Shown: positions 41,868 to 49,234 of the stretch, piece by piece
Layout of the letters: each line of letters starts with the position of its first letter
Numbering within the stretch: the first letter of the stretch is position 1
DNA from: a virus
Virus record (IMG/VR): IMGVR_UViG_3300037234_000303
Location: 1 to 59,525 of that record
Reading direction: 5' to 3' (one strand)
Length of the DNA: 59,525 nucleotides
Position numbers and translations under genes: made by a program
Notes under the pieces: model-generated
The model's database searches: none
What the model was told of the DNA's origin: nothing
What the model saw: only the letters and a program-made list of their open reading frames with translations

Positions 41868-42031
41868 GCGTGTCTCAGGTCGTCGTCCATGCTTTCGATC
41901 AGCTCCTCGAGCTTGACTACTTCGGCGGCAATAGCGTCCGTGTCCACATCCGTGGAATCGTCGCAGGATTGTCCATCTTCATACTGATGGAACTCACCGT
42001 TTAGTATTCGGGCTGACAGTTTTGTGCTCAC
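41864..42031 (-). CDS. 55-residue acidic protein, GTG start
   Basis: GTG 42031 overlaps the preceding TGA (GTGA). It begins MSTKLSARILNGEFH, and the C-terminal half is very acidic and helical (EVVKLEELIESMDDDL). Function is unknown. Confidence 0.55.
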   Translation of the reverse strand: MSTKLSARILNGEFHQYEDGQSCDDSTDVDTDAIAAEVVKLEELIESMDDDLRHA

Positions 42032-42246
42032 GTGGTGACCACTTCGGACTGTGTTTCAATCCAGACTCGCGCGCCACACTTCAAAGGCGCGTGTGGCGAG
42101 TGCACGATCTTGCTCGGACCCTGTATCTCCGCTGTGTGACACTTCCGGTTCTGTTTGTAGTCCTTCACCGTCAGAACTGGGTCGTTCGTCCCGTGGATCC
42201 GGTTGTGTTTTATAACGTGCTGATTGACGTGAATAATAGTCTTCAT
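42028..42246 (-). CDS. 72-residue small protein
   Basis: ATG 42246 overlaps the MazG-like stop. The sequence suggests a small beta barrel (DPVLTVKDYKQNRKCH, then GARVWIETQSEVV) rich in His. The overlapping frame 42056-42286 lacks coupling and is rejected. Function is unknown. Confidence 0.6.
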   Translation of the reverse strand: MKTIIHVNQHVIKHNRIHGTNDPVLTVKDYKQNRKCHTAEIQGPSKIVHSPHAPLKCGARVWIETQSEVVTT

Positions 42247-42524
42247 TGTATGGTTCCCGTTCTGCGTGCAATAACGATGTGATCAAGGACTTTATTCTCC
42301 TTTGCCATGGTGGGACTCGGCACGCCGCCTATTGCCTGCGCGTCCTTTAGCATCTTGACGATGGTCGCAACGTCACAGAGCTCGTCGTACAGTTTTCTTG
42401 CGTTGGTGCAGTTGGTGCCCGGTTTCATGTCCATTTGTCCGAAGCGCAGGAACTTGGTGGTAGCCTGTATTACTTCCGCGCACTCCTCGGCCAAACAAAC
42501 CAAAAGGTGTTCTTGTACGTTCAT
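42243..42524 (-). CDS. MazG-like nucleotide pyrophosphohydrolase
   Basis: A 93-residue all-helical protein with EECAEVIQATTKFLRFG near residue 13 and YDELCDVATIVKML near 45, the ExxE...ExxD metal-binding pattern of MazG/HisE-like pyrophosphatases. It would hydrolyse (d)NTPs or alarmone-related nucleotides. Phages often carry such enzymes to adjust host nucleotide pools. ATG 42524 overlaps the upstream stop. Confidence 0.75.
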   Translation of the reverse strand: MNVQEHLLVCLAEECAEVIQATTKFLRFGQMDMKPGTNCTNARKLYDELCDVATIVKMLKDAQAIGGVPSPTMAKENKVLDHIVIARRTGTIQ

Positions 42525-42724
42525 AGTTGTGGCTCCAATACTTTCTTCAGCCGTGAATAGATATCCACGATTCTTTGTGTCTTTATACCCGGCCGCATTT
42601 CAGTGATCTCATCGACTGCATATTGAGCGGCGCTGCGGAAGTCCTCAATTATTTCTGCCTGCAGAGTTAGGAGCCCCTTGAAATTCTCTATCTCTTGGCG
42701 GAGGCCTATACTTGTGTCCGTCAT
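42521..42724 (-). CDS. 67-residue helical protein
   Basis: ATG 42724 overlaps the upstream TGA. The product is predicted helical throughout (LRQEIENFKGLLTLQAEIIEDF, described here as residues about 9-30) and ends KKVLEPQL. No motif was recognised. Confidence 0.6.
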   Translation of the reverse strand: MTDTSIGLRQEIENFKGLLTLQAEIIEDFRSAAQYAVDEITEMRPGIKTQRIVDIYSRLKKVLEPQL

Positions 42725-42933
42725 AGTGGTCGCTCCAAAGCGTCTGGTAGGTTGGCGAATATCTTGTGGTTAACATACGACCCGTTGTCAAGGTCGGCAG
42801 TCTGCCACCCGAGGCGGGTTGACCACACGTGACGGTCATCTCGCACAAACGATGCGCCAGCCCTCGGGCTCCTTATAACAGCGTAGCCCAGTTTGCGTGC
42901 CAGCGTTTCATCCTGTTCGTGAAAGACTGCCAT
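42721..42933 (-). CDS. 70-residue protein of unknown function
   Basis: Starts at ATG 42933, just after the stop of the upstream gene. It contains GYAVIRSPRAGASFVRDD, then WSTRLGWQTADLDNG, a compact mixed fold. It ends with an ATGA overlap. Function is unknown. Confidence 0.6.
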   Translation of the reverse strand: MAVFHEQDETLARKLGYAVIRSPRAGASFVRDDRHVWSTRLGWQTADLDNGSYVNHKIFANLPDALERPL

Positions 42934-42934
42934 G

Positions 42935-43111
42935 CTAGTTCCTGAACATAATTGTGTTAAGAATATCCACAGCGCATTGCTCTATTGAATGGGCGTTGTG
43001 ATCGATGCTTACACCATCTTCGGTTAGCTCAATGAAATAGCGCCCGTCGTCAGTTTTGTACATCTTTACGCTATCGGCGTTATTAAGCAGTTCCTCTAAT
43101 AAGTCGTCCAT
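42935..43111 (-). CDS. 58-residue acidic protein downstream of ligase
   Basis: ATG 43111 overlaps the ligase stop by one base (TGATG). It begins MDDLLEELLNNADSVKMY and is acidic with a beta-like middle (GRYFIELTEDGVSI). Function is unknown. Confidence 0.6.
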   Translation of the reverse strand: MDDLLEELLNNADSVKMYKTDDGRYFIELTEDGVSIDHNAHSIEQCAVDILNTIMFRN

Positions 43112-44016
43112 CAGTCGAACTCCTTTCTGAATCCTTTGAAGACCGGAAAGCGAGGCAACGTCTTGGCACCAGATGGCTGGTACGTGAACGTCACCGTCGC
43201 TCCCATGTACTTCTTCCGGTCATTCCAGATTCCTTGACGTGTTATGTCGTCGAAACCTGTCCCCACCCTCAACTCTCCCCATTCTGTGTCCAGAACGAGC
43301 GATCCGAGTGTATTCATCGGAATCATGTTCTCTTTATTGGTCGGACGGTCAGTTTTTCCGATCTTGTTCTTTTTTGCCTCGTTGGCGTTGTGCGTACGCT
43401 CATCAAAGCCTATGACCGTACCCTCGGCATCGGAAAAGAACTTAATCTTCACCAGCCAGCCCTGACGCAGTGTGGAGCGACCTTGCTTATATTTGCCGTC
43501 CAAACTGCGCAACATTGCCCCTTCGTAGCCATCAAGCAGTGCTTGCTTGGCAAAAGCGTTGATGGCGGCCATGGTGGTCAGTTTCGTGTGTTCCACGATG
43601 TGAACACAGGTGGGCATCTCCTCAGCGTATTCCATGCGCCACAGTTCGTCGTACCGGAACTGGAACTCGTGGTCCGGAGTGCGGAAGAAATCGAATACGT
43701 GGAACTTGAAATTTGGTGTCCCGGACTTCCGCATCACGTCACCTTGGATCTCGTTGAAGGTGCGCTGTGTTCCGTCATCGTTGTAGGTCATGACTTCCCC
43801 ATCGAGATATTCTGGAGCGAACTGGGCGAGCTGTGTACGGATATGATCGTTCGGTATTGGCTTGAACACACGGCTACAAGGTCCATGTACCGGGTGAGTC
43901 AGGACGCGGATGCCATCGAGCTTCACGGACACAAGGTACGGAAGCATAGCCTCGAGGATCTCGTAGTCGTTCTCGTTCTTGGGTGCCGCGCTAGCGAGCA
44001 TTGGTTTCTTAATCAT
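43111..44016 (-). CDS. ATP-dependent DNA ligase
   Basis: A 301-residue single-chain ligase of T7 type. The adenylated lysine is Lys32 in KLDGIR. Motif III is FHVFDFF, motif IV DGYEGAMLR (about 177-185), and motif V LVKIKFF. The C-terminal OB-type domain ends VTFTYQPSGAKTLPRF. It seals nicks during phage replication. It starts at ATG 44016, overlapping the preceding gene by one ATGA unit. Confidence 0.92.
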   Translation of the reverse strand: MIKKPMLASAAPKNENDYEILEAMLPYLVSVKLDGIRVLTHPVHGPCSRVFKPIPNDHIRTQLAQFAPEYLDGEVMTYNDDGTQRTFNEIQGDVMRKSGTPNFKFHVFDFFRTPDHEFQFRYDELWRMEYAEEMPTCVHIVEHTKLTTMAAINAFAKQALLDGYEGAMLRSLDGKYKQGRSTLRQGWLVKIKFFSDAEGTVIGFDERTHNANEAKKNKIGKTDRPTNKENMIPMNTLGSLVLDTEWGELRVGTGFDDITRQGIWNDRKKYMGATVTFTYQPSGAKTLPRFPVFKGFRKEFD

Positions 44017-44279
44017 GGGTGTAGTCCCGGTAGTCCTGTCATAAGGGTGCGCATGTCCAGCTTCTTGGGTTTCCGGCGCTTGATGTTCTTGGCAAGCCTT
44101 CTTTCTGCTTCTGTATGGCCATGAATGAACGTCCGAACAAACCGTTCTATGATCGTGATGAGTTGGCGCGGACGCGACTTGGTCAAGGTATCTTGCATGA
44201 TGATTTGGTTGAAGTCAGCAATTACGCGGCCATCAGCGGTCAGCGCCTCGATCCTTATTCTGTATTCAGTGGTGATCAT
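44013..44279 (-). CDS. 88-residue protein upstream of ligase
   Basis: ATG 44279 lies shortly after a GGAGCACC stretch. The product has a beta-rich start (MITTEYRIRIEALTADGRV) and a basic C-terminal half (RRLAKNIKRRKPKK). It may bind DNA or RNA. The stop overlaps the ligase ATG. Confidence 0.6.
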   Translation of the reverse strand: MITTEYRIRIEALTADGRVIADFNQIIMQDTLTKSRPRQLITIIERFVRTFIHGHTEAERRLAKNIKRRKPKKLDMRTLMTGLPGLHP

Positions 44280-44421
44280 GCTTTGGTGCTCCTTGTGGGA
44301 ATAGCATCTCGTGAAATCTTCGCTCCAGATCGTGGAGCAGTATAGCTACCTTCGCTGACTCGGCACGTTCTGCGCGGGTCAGCCCGAGGGCTTGCCCTTC
44401 ATATTTATCGGCCTCCGACAT
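44266..44421 (-). CDS. 51-residue helical peptide
   Basis: ATG 44421 lies inside the end of the upstream gene, and the frame runs 14 nt into the next one. It starts MSEADKYEGQALGLTRAER and ends in HDHH. It contains the next gene's ribosome binding site. Function is unknown. Confidence 0.55.
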   Translation of the reverse strand: MSEADKYEGQALGLTRAERAESAKVAILLHDLERRFHEMLFPQGAPKHDHH

Positions 44422-44836
44422 GGTATTCCTCCAGTTCTTTGTCAGCGATGTCCAGCCTCTTATGCAGCGAGTTCATACACTGCAGGAAGTTGCTGTACGT
44501 CACCCAGCGGACTGAGGGCGTCTCACACGGTTCGTGGATATGGTAGCTCAGTTTGGGTTTGAGAGCTTTCTCGTACTCTTCGCACTTGACCTTCAGTTGC
44601 TTGAGCGTGTACTCAAGTCCAACATTGTCGTCCTTGAGATGCACGCACTTCTTCGCCCAGTCTTTCTCGCGATCCAGAACAGCTCGAAGTTTGACCTTGA
44701 GGTTGTCCACATGCCGAGTTAAAATCTCCTCGCGCTTGGTTGCCTGCCCAAGATGAGCGAGCGCTATGTCAATACTAGATTCCAGTCCTGAGTTCTGGAG
44801 ACGCAGGCCTTGTATTATTTGCTCTTGTGGAGTCAT
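44405..44836 (-). CDS. 143-residue coiled-coil protein
   Basis: ATG 44836 is preferred to ATG 44863 because AAGGA lies 8 nt before it. Residues about 10-95 are heptad-rich coiled coil (REEILTRHVDNLKVKLRAVL); the C-terminus has a Trp/Tyr-rich segment. Its first 62 nt overlap the end of the upstream gene in another frame. Function is unknown. Confidence 0.65.
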   Translation of the reverse strand: MTPQEQIIQGLRLQNSGLESSIDIALAHLGQATKREEILTRHVDNLKVKLRAVLDREKDWAKKCVHLKDDNVGLEYTLKQLKVKCEEYEKALKPKLSYHIHEPCETPSVRWVTYSNFLQCMNSLHKRLDIADKELEEYHVGGR

Positions 44837-45059
44837 ATCTGTATTCCTTGTGGATTCGGGCATCTGGGTAATACTCCTTCAGTTCTTTTGCTGTCAACGG
44901 GTACTTGCGCCCATCGACGCATTCAAACCATGCTTTTGTAAACTGCCGGTTTACCTTTTTACCGCAGAGCATCACTGCCTTGTCGGTGTCGAAGGCCTCA
45001 GTCCAGATTTCCTGAATCTGTTTGCCCGCGTATGGCTTTGTTCGATTTTCTTTTTCCAT
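44775..45059 (-). CDS. 94-residue protein of unknown function
   Basis: ATG 45059 follows GAGGAAGCCAT. It is basic and mixed alpha/beta (KAVMLCGKKVNRQFTKAWFE, then KYPLTAKELKEYYPDA). Its last 62 nt overlap the next gene. No family was recognised. Confidence 0.6.
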   Translation of the reverse strand: MEKENRTKPYAGKQIQEIWTEAFDTDKAVMLCGKKVNRQFTKAWFECVDGRKYPLTAKELKEYYPDARIHKEYRYDSTRANNTRPASPELRTGI

Positions 45060-45094
45060 ATGGCTTCCTCGGTGGACCCCATGATTGTGCGGCC

Positions 45095-45430
45095 CTACGC
45101 CCGAGCTTTCGGAGGAACTGGGCGTTCGATATCCACGCTTCCTTTATCTTCATCAAGTAGATCGTACAAGACTTGGTGGATGCGAGCGTTGTGCCCGACC
45201 GTTTGCCTCACACGCCTCATGGCAATTTTGATTATTGAGTTCGCAGCTGCCCTCCGCTCCTTATGGAGTATAGTGGGTGTCAGCTGGATCACGTTGGTTG
45301 GGCCTACCTTGGCAGCTAGGTCGTCCCGCTCTTTGGTCCTGATCTGCAGTACCCGCTGGTAGTCCATAGCGAGGGCTTGCGCCTTCTCACACAGGACTTT
45401 GTACTGGGCTAGGTCTTTGGAAGTGCACAT
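45095..45430 (-). CDS. 111-residue helical basic protein
   Basis: ATG 45430 lies 22 nt inside the end of the upstream gene. It is mostly helical (DLAQYKVLCEKAQALAMDY; NSIIKIAMRRVRQTV) and ends in a Pro/Arg tail. Function is unknown. Confidence 0.65.
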   Translation of the reverse strand: MCTSKDLAQYKVLCEKAQALAMDYQRVLQIRTKERDDLAAKVGPTNVIQLTPTILHKERRAAANSIIKIAMRRVRQTVGHNARIHQVLYDLLDEDKGSVDIERPVPPKARA

Positions 45431-45678
45431 GGGTTGTTCAATGCTCTCGTTAACAGCGTGACTATAGCACCGGCCACGTCTATGTACGCGTCCCCGTACG
45501 TGGTGGCATCGTTCGATATCTCGATACGTTTGTTCGAACCTATCTTCAGGAAGATGGCTGCTTGGCCATCCGACGTCCGAGTGCGAGATACCCGGACTGT
45601 GACTGTCCGCGCTTCGTCGATCTCCACCTTCTCTTCGTAGGTGTTTTCCTTGAGTAAGAACTCTTCAGCACTTGACAT
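45409..45678 (-). CDS. 89-residue beta-rich protein
   Basis: ATG 45678 has GGAG 8 nt upstream; the GTG one codon earlier is less likely. The protein shows alternating beta strands (EKVEIDEARTVTVRVSRTR, then AAIFLKIGSNKRIEIS) and a C-terminal helix. Function is unknown. Confidence 0.6.
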   Translation of the reverse strand: MSSAEEFLLKENTYEEKVEIDEARTVTVRVSRTRTSDGQAAIFLKIGSNKRIEISNDATTYGDAYIDVAGAIVTLLTRALNNPCALPKT

Positions 45679-45892
45679 CACTTCGTCTCCAGTAGTTGTT
45701 GCATGTGATACAGCAAATGTTTTCGTACGAGCTCATGATGAGATGGTCGTCGCTGACCGGGCAAACGAATGCCCGGTCCATGCGCAAAGCTATTCCCTTC
45801 CTTGGGGCAAGCTTATCCATCTTCCCTGTGGCTTCCTCGGGTAGCACTTTGATCTTTACTCCGAAGCAGCCTTCTGCTTTCTTGGTTGTCAT
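45665..45892 (-). CDS. 75-residue putative zinc-binding protein
   Basis: ATG 45892 follows GAGGAAGTC and overlaps the DHH gene stop. Cys/His occur as FVCPVSDDH (about 43-51) and CCITC (60-64), plus a terminal Cys, suggesting a small zinc finger. Function is unknown. Confidence 0.6.
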   Translation of the reverse strand: MTTKKAEGCFGVKIKVLPEEATGKMDKLAPRKGIALRMDRAFVCPVSDDHLIMSSYENICCITCNNYWRRSDVKC

Positions 45893-46707
45893 GACTTCCT
45901 CGGGTTCTTAATCGAGAACCCTGCTGCGTTCTTGTGTCCGCCGCCGCCATACTTCTTTGCGATGGCTGATACATCCACGTCCTCGTGCTGCCGGGAACGC
46001 AACGAGTAAACCGTTTTGTCAGGCAATACGATGAAGCCTACTGCGTATGGACATTTCTTGTGGTTGTCCAGTGCTGTGTTCAGAGCATCGGAGATCATAA
46101 ACCCGGGGAGGTTGTAGACCGGAACCACCTCGTCAGTTATAAAGAACTTACGTGGCGGGCCTCCGATGATGCGGTCAGTCTGCACTTCCAGATAGCGTTG
46201 AATCGCATCTCCTTCGGCGATGAGTGGTCGTACCTCGTATAAGAACTGAGCCCAATCTTTCCAGCTCTCGTACATTCCGAGAGCCCGGTGAATCTTCTTG
46301 GAGCCGTGCATGTCGAACGTCCAGAGATCCCGGTCTTGAATATGGCGAAGTAGGGGCGGCACTTCCCTGTCGGGGTGGAAAAACTTCCACGTGAGTACCG
46401 CACCTGACTGATCCATGTCGAAGTGCACCTTTATGTTGGGGTGATCGACAAGTTCAAGGTCAGCTTTCGCAGTCTTGTGGTGATCCAGTATCTGGATGAA
46501 CGATGCGTGTTCAGCCATAGCAAGGAGTATGTCTGCGGGATAACTGAAGTCAACGATGTAAATCATCGCACCCGGTTCTGTCTCGGGGACATCTTCCCCG
46601 TACTGAACTGGGATATATTCGGCGCTGTCGCCGAATGTCAGGTAAGCAGCTAGTGCGGACCCTGCACCATCAGTGCAGTTGGCGTGGTAAAGAACATATG
46701 TTTTCAT
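45889..46707 (-). CDS. DHH-family phosphoesterase
   Basis: A 272-residue protein with the four DHH motifs: CTDGAGSA (Asp13), DFSYP (Asp53), ILDHHKTA (Asp75-His77) and the C-terminal DHHA1 motif GGGGHKNAAGF (about 254-264). This family includes NrnA-type oligoribonucleases, cyclic-dinucleotide phosphodiesterases and RecJ. The compact size fits NrnA or pApA-like enzymes better than RecJ. It could recycle nanoRNAs or degrade signalling nucleotides; the substrate is not determinable from sequence. It is the first gene after the tRNA-like element. Confidence 0.8.
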   Translation of the reverse strand: MKTYVLYHANCTDGAGSALAAYLTFGDSAEYIPVQYGEDVPETEPGAMIYIVDFSYPADILLAMAEHASFIQILDHHKTAKADLELVDHPNIKVHFDMDQSGAVLTWKFFHPDREVPPLLRHIQDRDLWTFDMHGSKKIHRALGMYESWKDWAQFLYEVRPLIAEGDAIQRYLEVQTDRIIGGPPRKFFITDEVVPVYNLPGFMISDALNTALDNHKKCPYAVGFIVLPDKTVYSLRSRQHEDVDVSAIAKKYGGGGHKNAAGFSIKNPRKS

Positions 46708-46728
46708 GCTGCTTCCTCGTTATTGGTA

Positions 46729-46795
46729 TCCACAGGCTGGATTCGAACCAGCGACACAGGGCGCGTCCCCTGCTCTACCGCTGAGCTACTGTGGA
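46729..46795 (-). tRNA. tRNA-like element with shortened anticodon arm
   Basis: The minus strand gives a perfect 7-bp acceptor stem (TCCACAG/CTGTGGA), D-arm GCTC-loop-GAGC, and a canonical T-arm GCTGG TTCGAAT CCAGC. Between D- and T-arms there are only 19 nt, four fewer than needed. The best anticodon arm is AGGG/CCCT around a 6-nt loop GACGCG that lacks U33. CCA is not encoded; ACC follows. It is probably a degenerate tRNA or a tRNA mimic; an anticodon cannot be assigned. Confidence 0.6.
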
Positions 46796-47013
46796 TGGTG
46801 AAATAAGGCAACGGGTGCACTTAATTTAGGGCGATCAACCCATCGTTCGCGTTTGACCCATGACAAGCGCCGTGCATTCCTAGAACATCCTCGTTGCTGG
46901 AGTGATCAAAAAAGACCAGCTAGTCGCGCACTAAGCAACGGCTAACTGGTCAATATGAGAACAGTATTCAGTTATTGAAAGGTCTTGCCCTGCTCTAAGG
47001 CGACCTTGCTGTG
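46796..47013. other. Intergenic region between terminator and tRNA-like element
   Basis: Holds the intrinsic terminator at 46908-46951. An 18-codon leftward frame (ATG near 46878, preceded by CTAGGA) is too short to support as a gene. No convincing promoter for the genes downstream of the terminator was found, although they need one unless antitermination operates. Confidence 0.45.
46908..46951 (-). terminator. Intrinsic terminator of the replication block
   Basis: On the minus strand GACCAGTTAG pairs with CTAGCTGGTC (10 bp, one G-U) and is followed directly by TTTTTT. It would end leftward transcripts coming from 47-59.5 kb before the tRNA-like element. Confidence 0.85.
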
Positions 47014-47532
47014 TTACTCGCCGCCGCCGTTATCAGCAGGGGCTTCCTTCTCGTACCGGGCATCAACGACGCGCAGCAGACCTTCCTTCTCGGTCTCCAG
47101 ACGTACGCGGTGAGCAGTAACGGCCTTGCCGTCGCCCAGACCGACCAGTTCCTTCAGCTTGGCGTCGATGTTGCGGACGTAGCCAAAGATCTGGTCATCG
47201 GACATGTTGCCGACGTCGGTGTTGTGGTAGTACTCGATGGTTTGAAAAGCTGGTTTGTTCGTGTTCATGAGATCAATTTCTCCATTCTTGAGGTTGAGGT
47301 TGTGACGCCCGATTCGAAGATCGAACAAGTCGTCGTATTCAGTACCATGTACTGCGATCACGTCGAAGTCTCTGCCGAGGACACCACCAACCGGATAGGT
47401 AATCATACCTTCCGGTGTTTCGGGGTTGAGCAAGTGCTGGATAATACCGTTATGCCAGATGGCAGTACTGGTACGATCACTCATGCCCACGTCCACTTCA
47501 ACCACTTCTCCGTTTCGGAGTGTGTATTGCAT
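47014..47532 (-). CDS. 172-residue protein of unknown function
   Basis: ATG 47532 follows AGGAGAAACAA. The N-terminal half looks like a beta domain (QYTLRNGEVVEVDVG; TYPVGGVLGRDFDVIAV); the C-terminal half is helical and charged, ending in GGGE. It is the last gene before the terminator. No family was recognised. Confidence 0.7.
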   Translation of the reverse strand: MQYTLRNGEVVEVDVGMSDRTSTAIWHNGIIQHLLNPETPEGMITYPVGGVLGRDFDVIAVHGTEYDDLFDLRIGRHNLNLKNGEIDLMNTNKPAFQTIEYYHNTDVGNMSDDQIFGYVRNIDAKLKELVGLGDGKAVTAHRVRLETEKEGLLRVVDARYEKEAPADNGGGE

Positions 47533-47546
47533 TTGTTTCTCCTGCG

Positions 47547-47687
47547 TTATGCCGGTCGCCGCGTGCGACCAATCCTTTCGAAAGTTCCTTCCAGTATCTT
47601 CGTCTCTTTGTGTCTTCGTTTTCTTTGTATGAATAGCGTAATTGCTGTGACGGCAGAAACTGCCAGAATAGCTATTGCTGCTCTCAT
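47547..47687 (-). CDS. 46-residue membrane peptide
   Basis: ATG 47687 has AGGAG 8 nt upstream. It has an N-terminal hydrophobic helix (AAIAILAVSAVTAITLFI) followed by a strongly basic tail (QRKRRHKETK, RIGRTRRPA), suggesting inner-membrane anchoring with a cytoplasmic basic tail. Function is unknown. Confidence 0.6.
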   Translation of the reverse strand: MRAAIAILAVSAVTAITLFIQRKRRHKETKILEGTFERIGRTRRPA

Positions 47688-47701
47688 ATGCTGTGCTCCT
47701 C

Positions 47702-48466
47702 TTACGCGGTCACAGCTCCGCTCAGTTCAGCCATACACTCATTATCGAGTGTCTGGTGTAATCCCAAAGTGGTCTTCGGGAGTCTGGCAAGCTTACCCTT
47801 CACGACTTCTGTGGTCGCGTTGAATAATGTCCATGCCGATCCTTCTCCGTACTCGTCGTGCGTCGGCTTGTCATAAATGTCTATGATCTTGCCAACTTCC
47901 TGCGTCGTGATTAGATTATCACGATACAGATCTACGACGATCTTTTCTGCACGCAGGTCTTCCAACTGATGAACCTTGTAGGCTTCATAGCGGGTTTCCT
48001 GATTCAGATAAAGCTGGTTGAGCTTACCGACGCCTTGCTTGAAGAGCATCGGAAGTTTCTGCAGCACACTCGTTGTGTGCTTGTGTTTGAAGTTGACCTC
48101 ACCACTGAAGGCGAGGTTGTCACAAACAAACACCTGAGCGCCCGCTACCATACTGGCTGCGAACGACTTGCAGTGTGAGTTCCGGAACCCGACGACCAAC
48201 CCGTACTCTTCTGTCTCCAGATAGTCGGCGTTAACTTGGGCAAGGCCGAAGTAGTTGCTTCCTTTCCGACTGACAGCGTGCACTGCCTTCATGACCTTAT
48301 AGCCAGAGTCGGTAAGGGCGTCCATCATAGTCTGAAAGACGACGGTGTGGTCAACCGGGTTCCAGATGCCTACTGGATCTGGGGTCTTGATTTGCTGGAG
48401 CGCTTCGTACTCGACGTGGTGTCCACCACAGTGGAGCATCAAGTTCGCTGTGAGATCTTTATGCAT
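47702..48466 (-). CDS. DUF932 family protein
   Basis: A 254-residue protein matching the DUF932/phage-plasmid family pattern: YGLVVGFRNSHCKSFAAS near residue 88, AGAQVFVCDNLAFSG near 108, then KHKHTTSVLQKL. The family is common on phages and plasmids and its function is not established. ATG 48466 lies inside the end of the upstream gene by about 28 nt. Confidence 0.8.
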   Translation of the reverse strand: MHKDLTANLMLHCGGHHVEYEALQQIKTPDPVGIWNPVDHTVVFQTMMDALTDSGYKVMKAVHAVSRKGSNYFGLAQVNADYLETEEYGLVVGFRNSHCKSFAASMVAGAQVFVCDNLAFSGEVNFKHKHTTSVLQKLPMLFKQGVGKLNQLYLNQETRYEAYKVHQLEDLRAEKIVVDLYRDNLITTQEVGKIIDIYDKPTHDEYGEGSAWTLFNATTEVVKGKLARLPKTTLGLHQTLDNECMAELSGAVTA

Positions 48467-48852
48467 GCTTCAACCCTCTCTTTGTAATACTTGTTGTAGT
48501 AATTGGACTGTATATCGCTGTTGTCCAGTCGTTCCCGGATGTCCGGGTGTAGCCAAAACTTCTTGACCCGTTTGTTGCTGGGTACCATTGCAATGACGTT
48601 GTCCCATGCATATAGATGCAGATTGCGCGAGTATGCACCGCTGTTTGCTCGGTAGCGCATTTCGCCCGTGCTGAGATAGGCCAAGTACCCTTCGTAAATG
48701 AGTCTGTGCCCCGGGGTATCCGCTACTATGATCCAGCGTTCCTTGCTGTTGTTGGGCGTATCTTCACCGGGGCGGCGCTCACTGTCCATGAACTCGATCA
48801 TGGCTGGCTCAACGCCCTCGGGGAGAAGCATGTCCTTATAGAGAAGCAACAT
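48439..48852 (-). CDS. Paralogue A of a tandem gene pair, 137 residues
   Basis: ATG 48852 follows AGGTAAAGCTC inside the end of its paralogue. It shares with the upstream gene an MLxxKDxML(L/I)P start and, near residue 70-90, a LRxxxxxxSRxxxLHxYAW(D/E)xV core and similar C-terminal helices. No known family was recognised; possibly a small beta-alpha domain with two duplicated specificities. Confidence 0.7.
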   Translation of the reverse strand: MLLLYKDMLLPEGVEPAMIEFMDSERRPGEDTPNNSKERWIIVADTPGHRLIYEGYLAYLSTGEMRYRANSGAYSRNLHLYAWDNVIAMVPSNKRVKKFWLHPDIRERLDNSDIQSNYYNKYYKERVEACIKISQRT

Positions 48853-49234
48853 GAGCTTTACCTATGAAGTCCTGAAAGTCTCCTGAGTGCCATTTACTGG
48901 CAAACTCAGGGTCAGCGATTATGTCCTGTGCTCCCGGTGATATCCACCCGGTGCCCAGCTTCCGCTTGGCCTTGGCTGATGGCATCAGGCAGTACACGTG
49001 TTCCCACGCATACATGTGCAGCTGGTAGGGCCGCGAGTTGCACTGCGAGTGGACACGGAGCTCACCGTTCGTTGGTGAGATGTGCACAGTGTCATGGCAG
49101 AACCGGTAACCGATGGCTTCGGGTATATACATACCCACGACGAAGCGACTCTTGCCTTCGTCTTTGAGGATGAAGGCCAGTAGCTCCCGGTCCATGTCGT
49201 GCGGGATGAGCATGCCTTTGTCTTTAACTAACAT
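48836..49234 (-). CDS. Paralogue B of a tandem gene pair, 132 residues
   Basis: ATG 49234 (MLVKDKGMLIPHDMD) is chosen over the longer frame to 49279 because it aligns with the start of paralogue A and lies after GGTGG. The core SRPYQLHMYAWEHVYCLMPS aligns with SRNLHLYAWDNVIAMVPS in paralogue A. It overlaps the rIIB-like gene end by 11 nt, so it is translated with the rII pair. Function is unknown. Confidence 0.7.
   Translation of the reverse strand: MLVKDKGMLIPHDMDRELLAFILKDEGKSRFVVGMYIPEAIGYRFCHDTVHISPTNGELRVHSQCNSRPYQLHMYAWEHVYCLMPSAKAKRKLGTGWISPGAQDIIADPEFASKWHSGDFQDFIGKAHVASL

Noticed and set aside
43234-44124. Plus-strand frame of almost 300 codons opposite the ligase gene
   Set aside because: Ligase motifs are complete on the minus strand; the opposite frame has no recognisable protein or ribosome site.
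46729-46795. tRNA-like element considered as an integration attachment site
   Set aside because: No integrase or excisionase is in the window, and the match to a host tRNA cannot be tested here.
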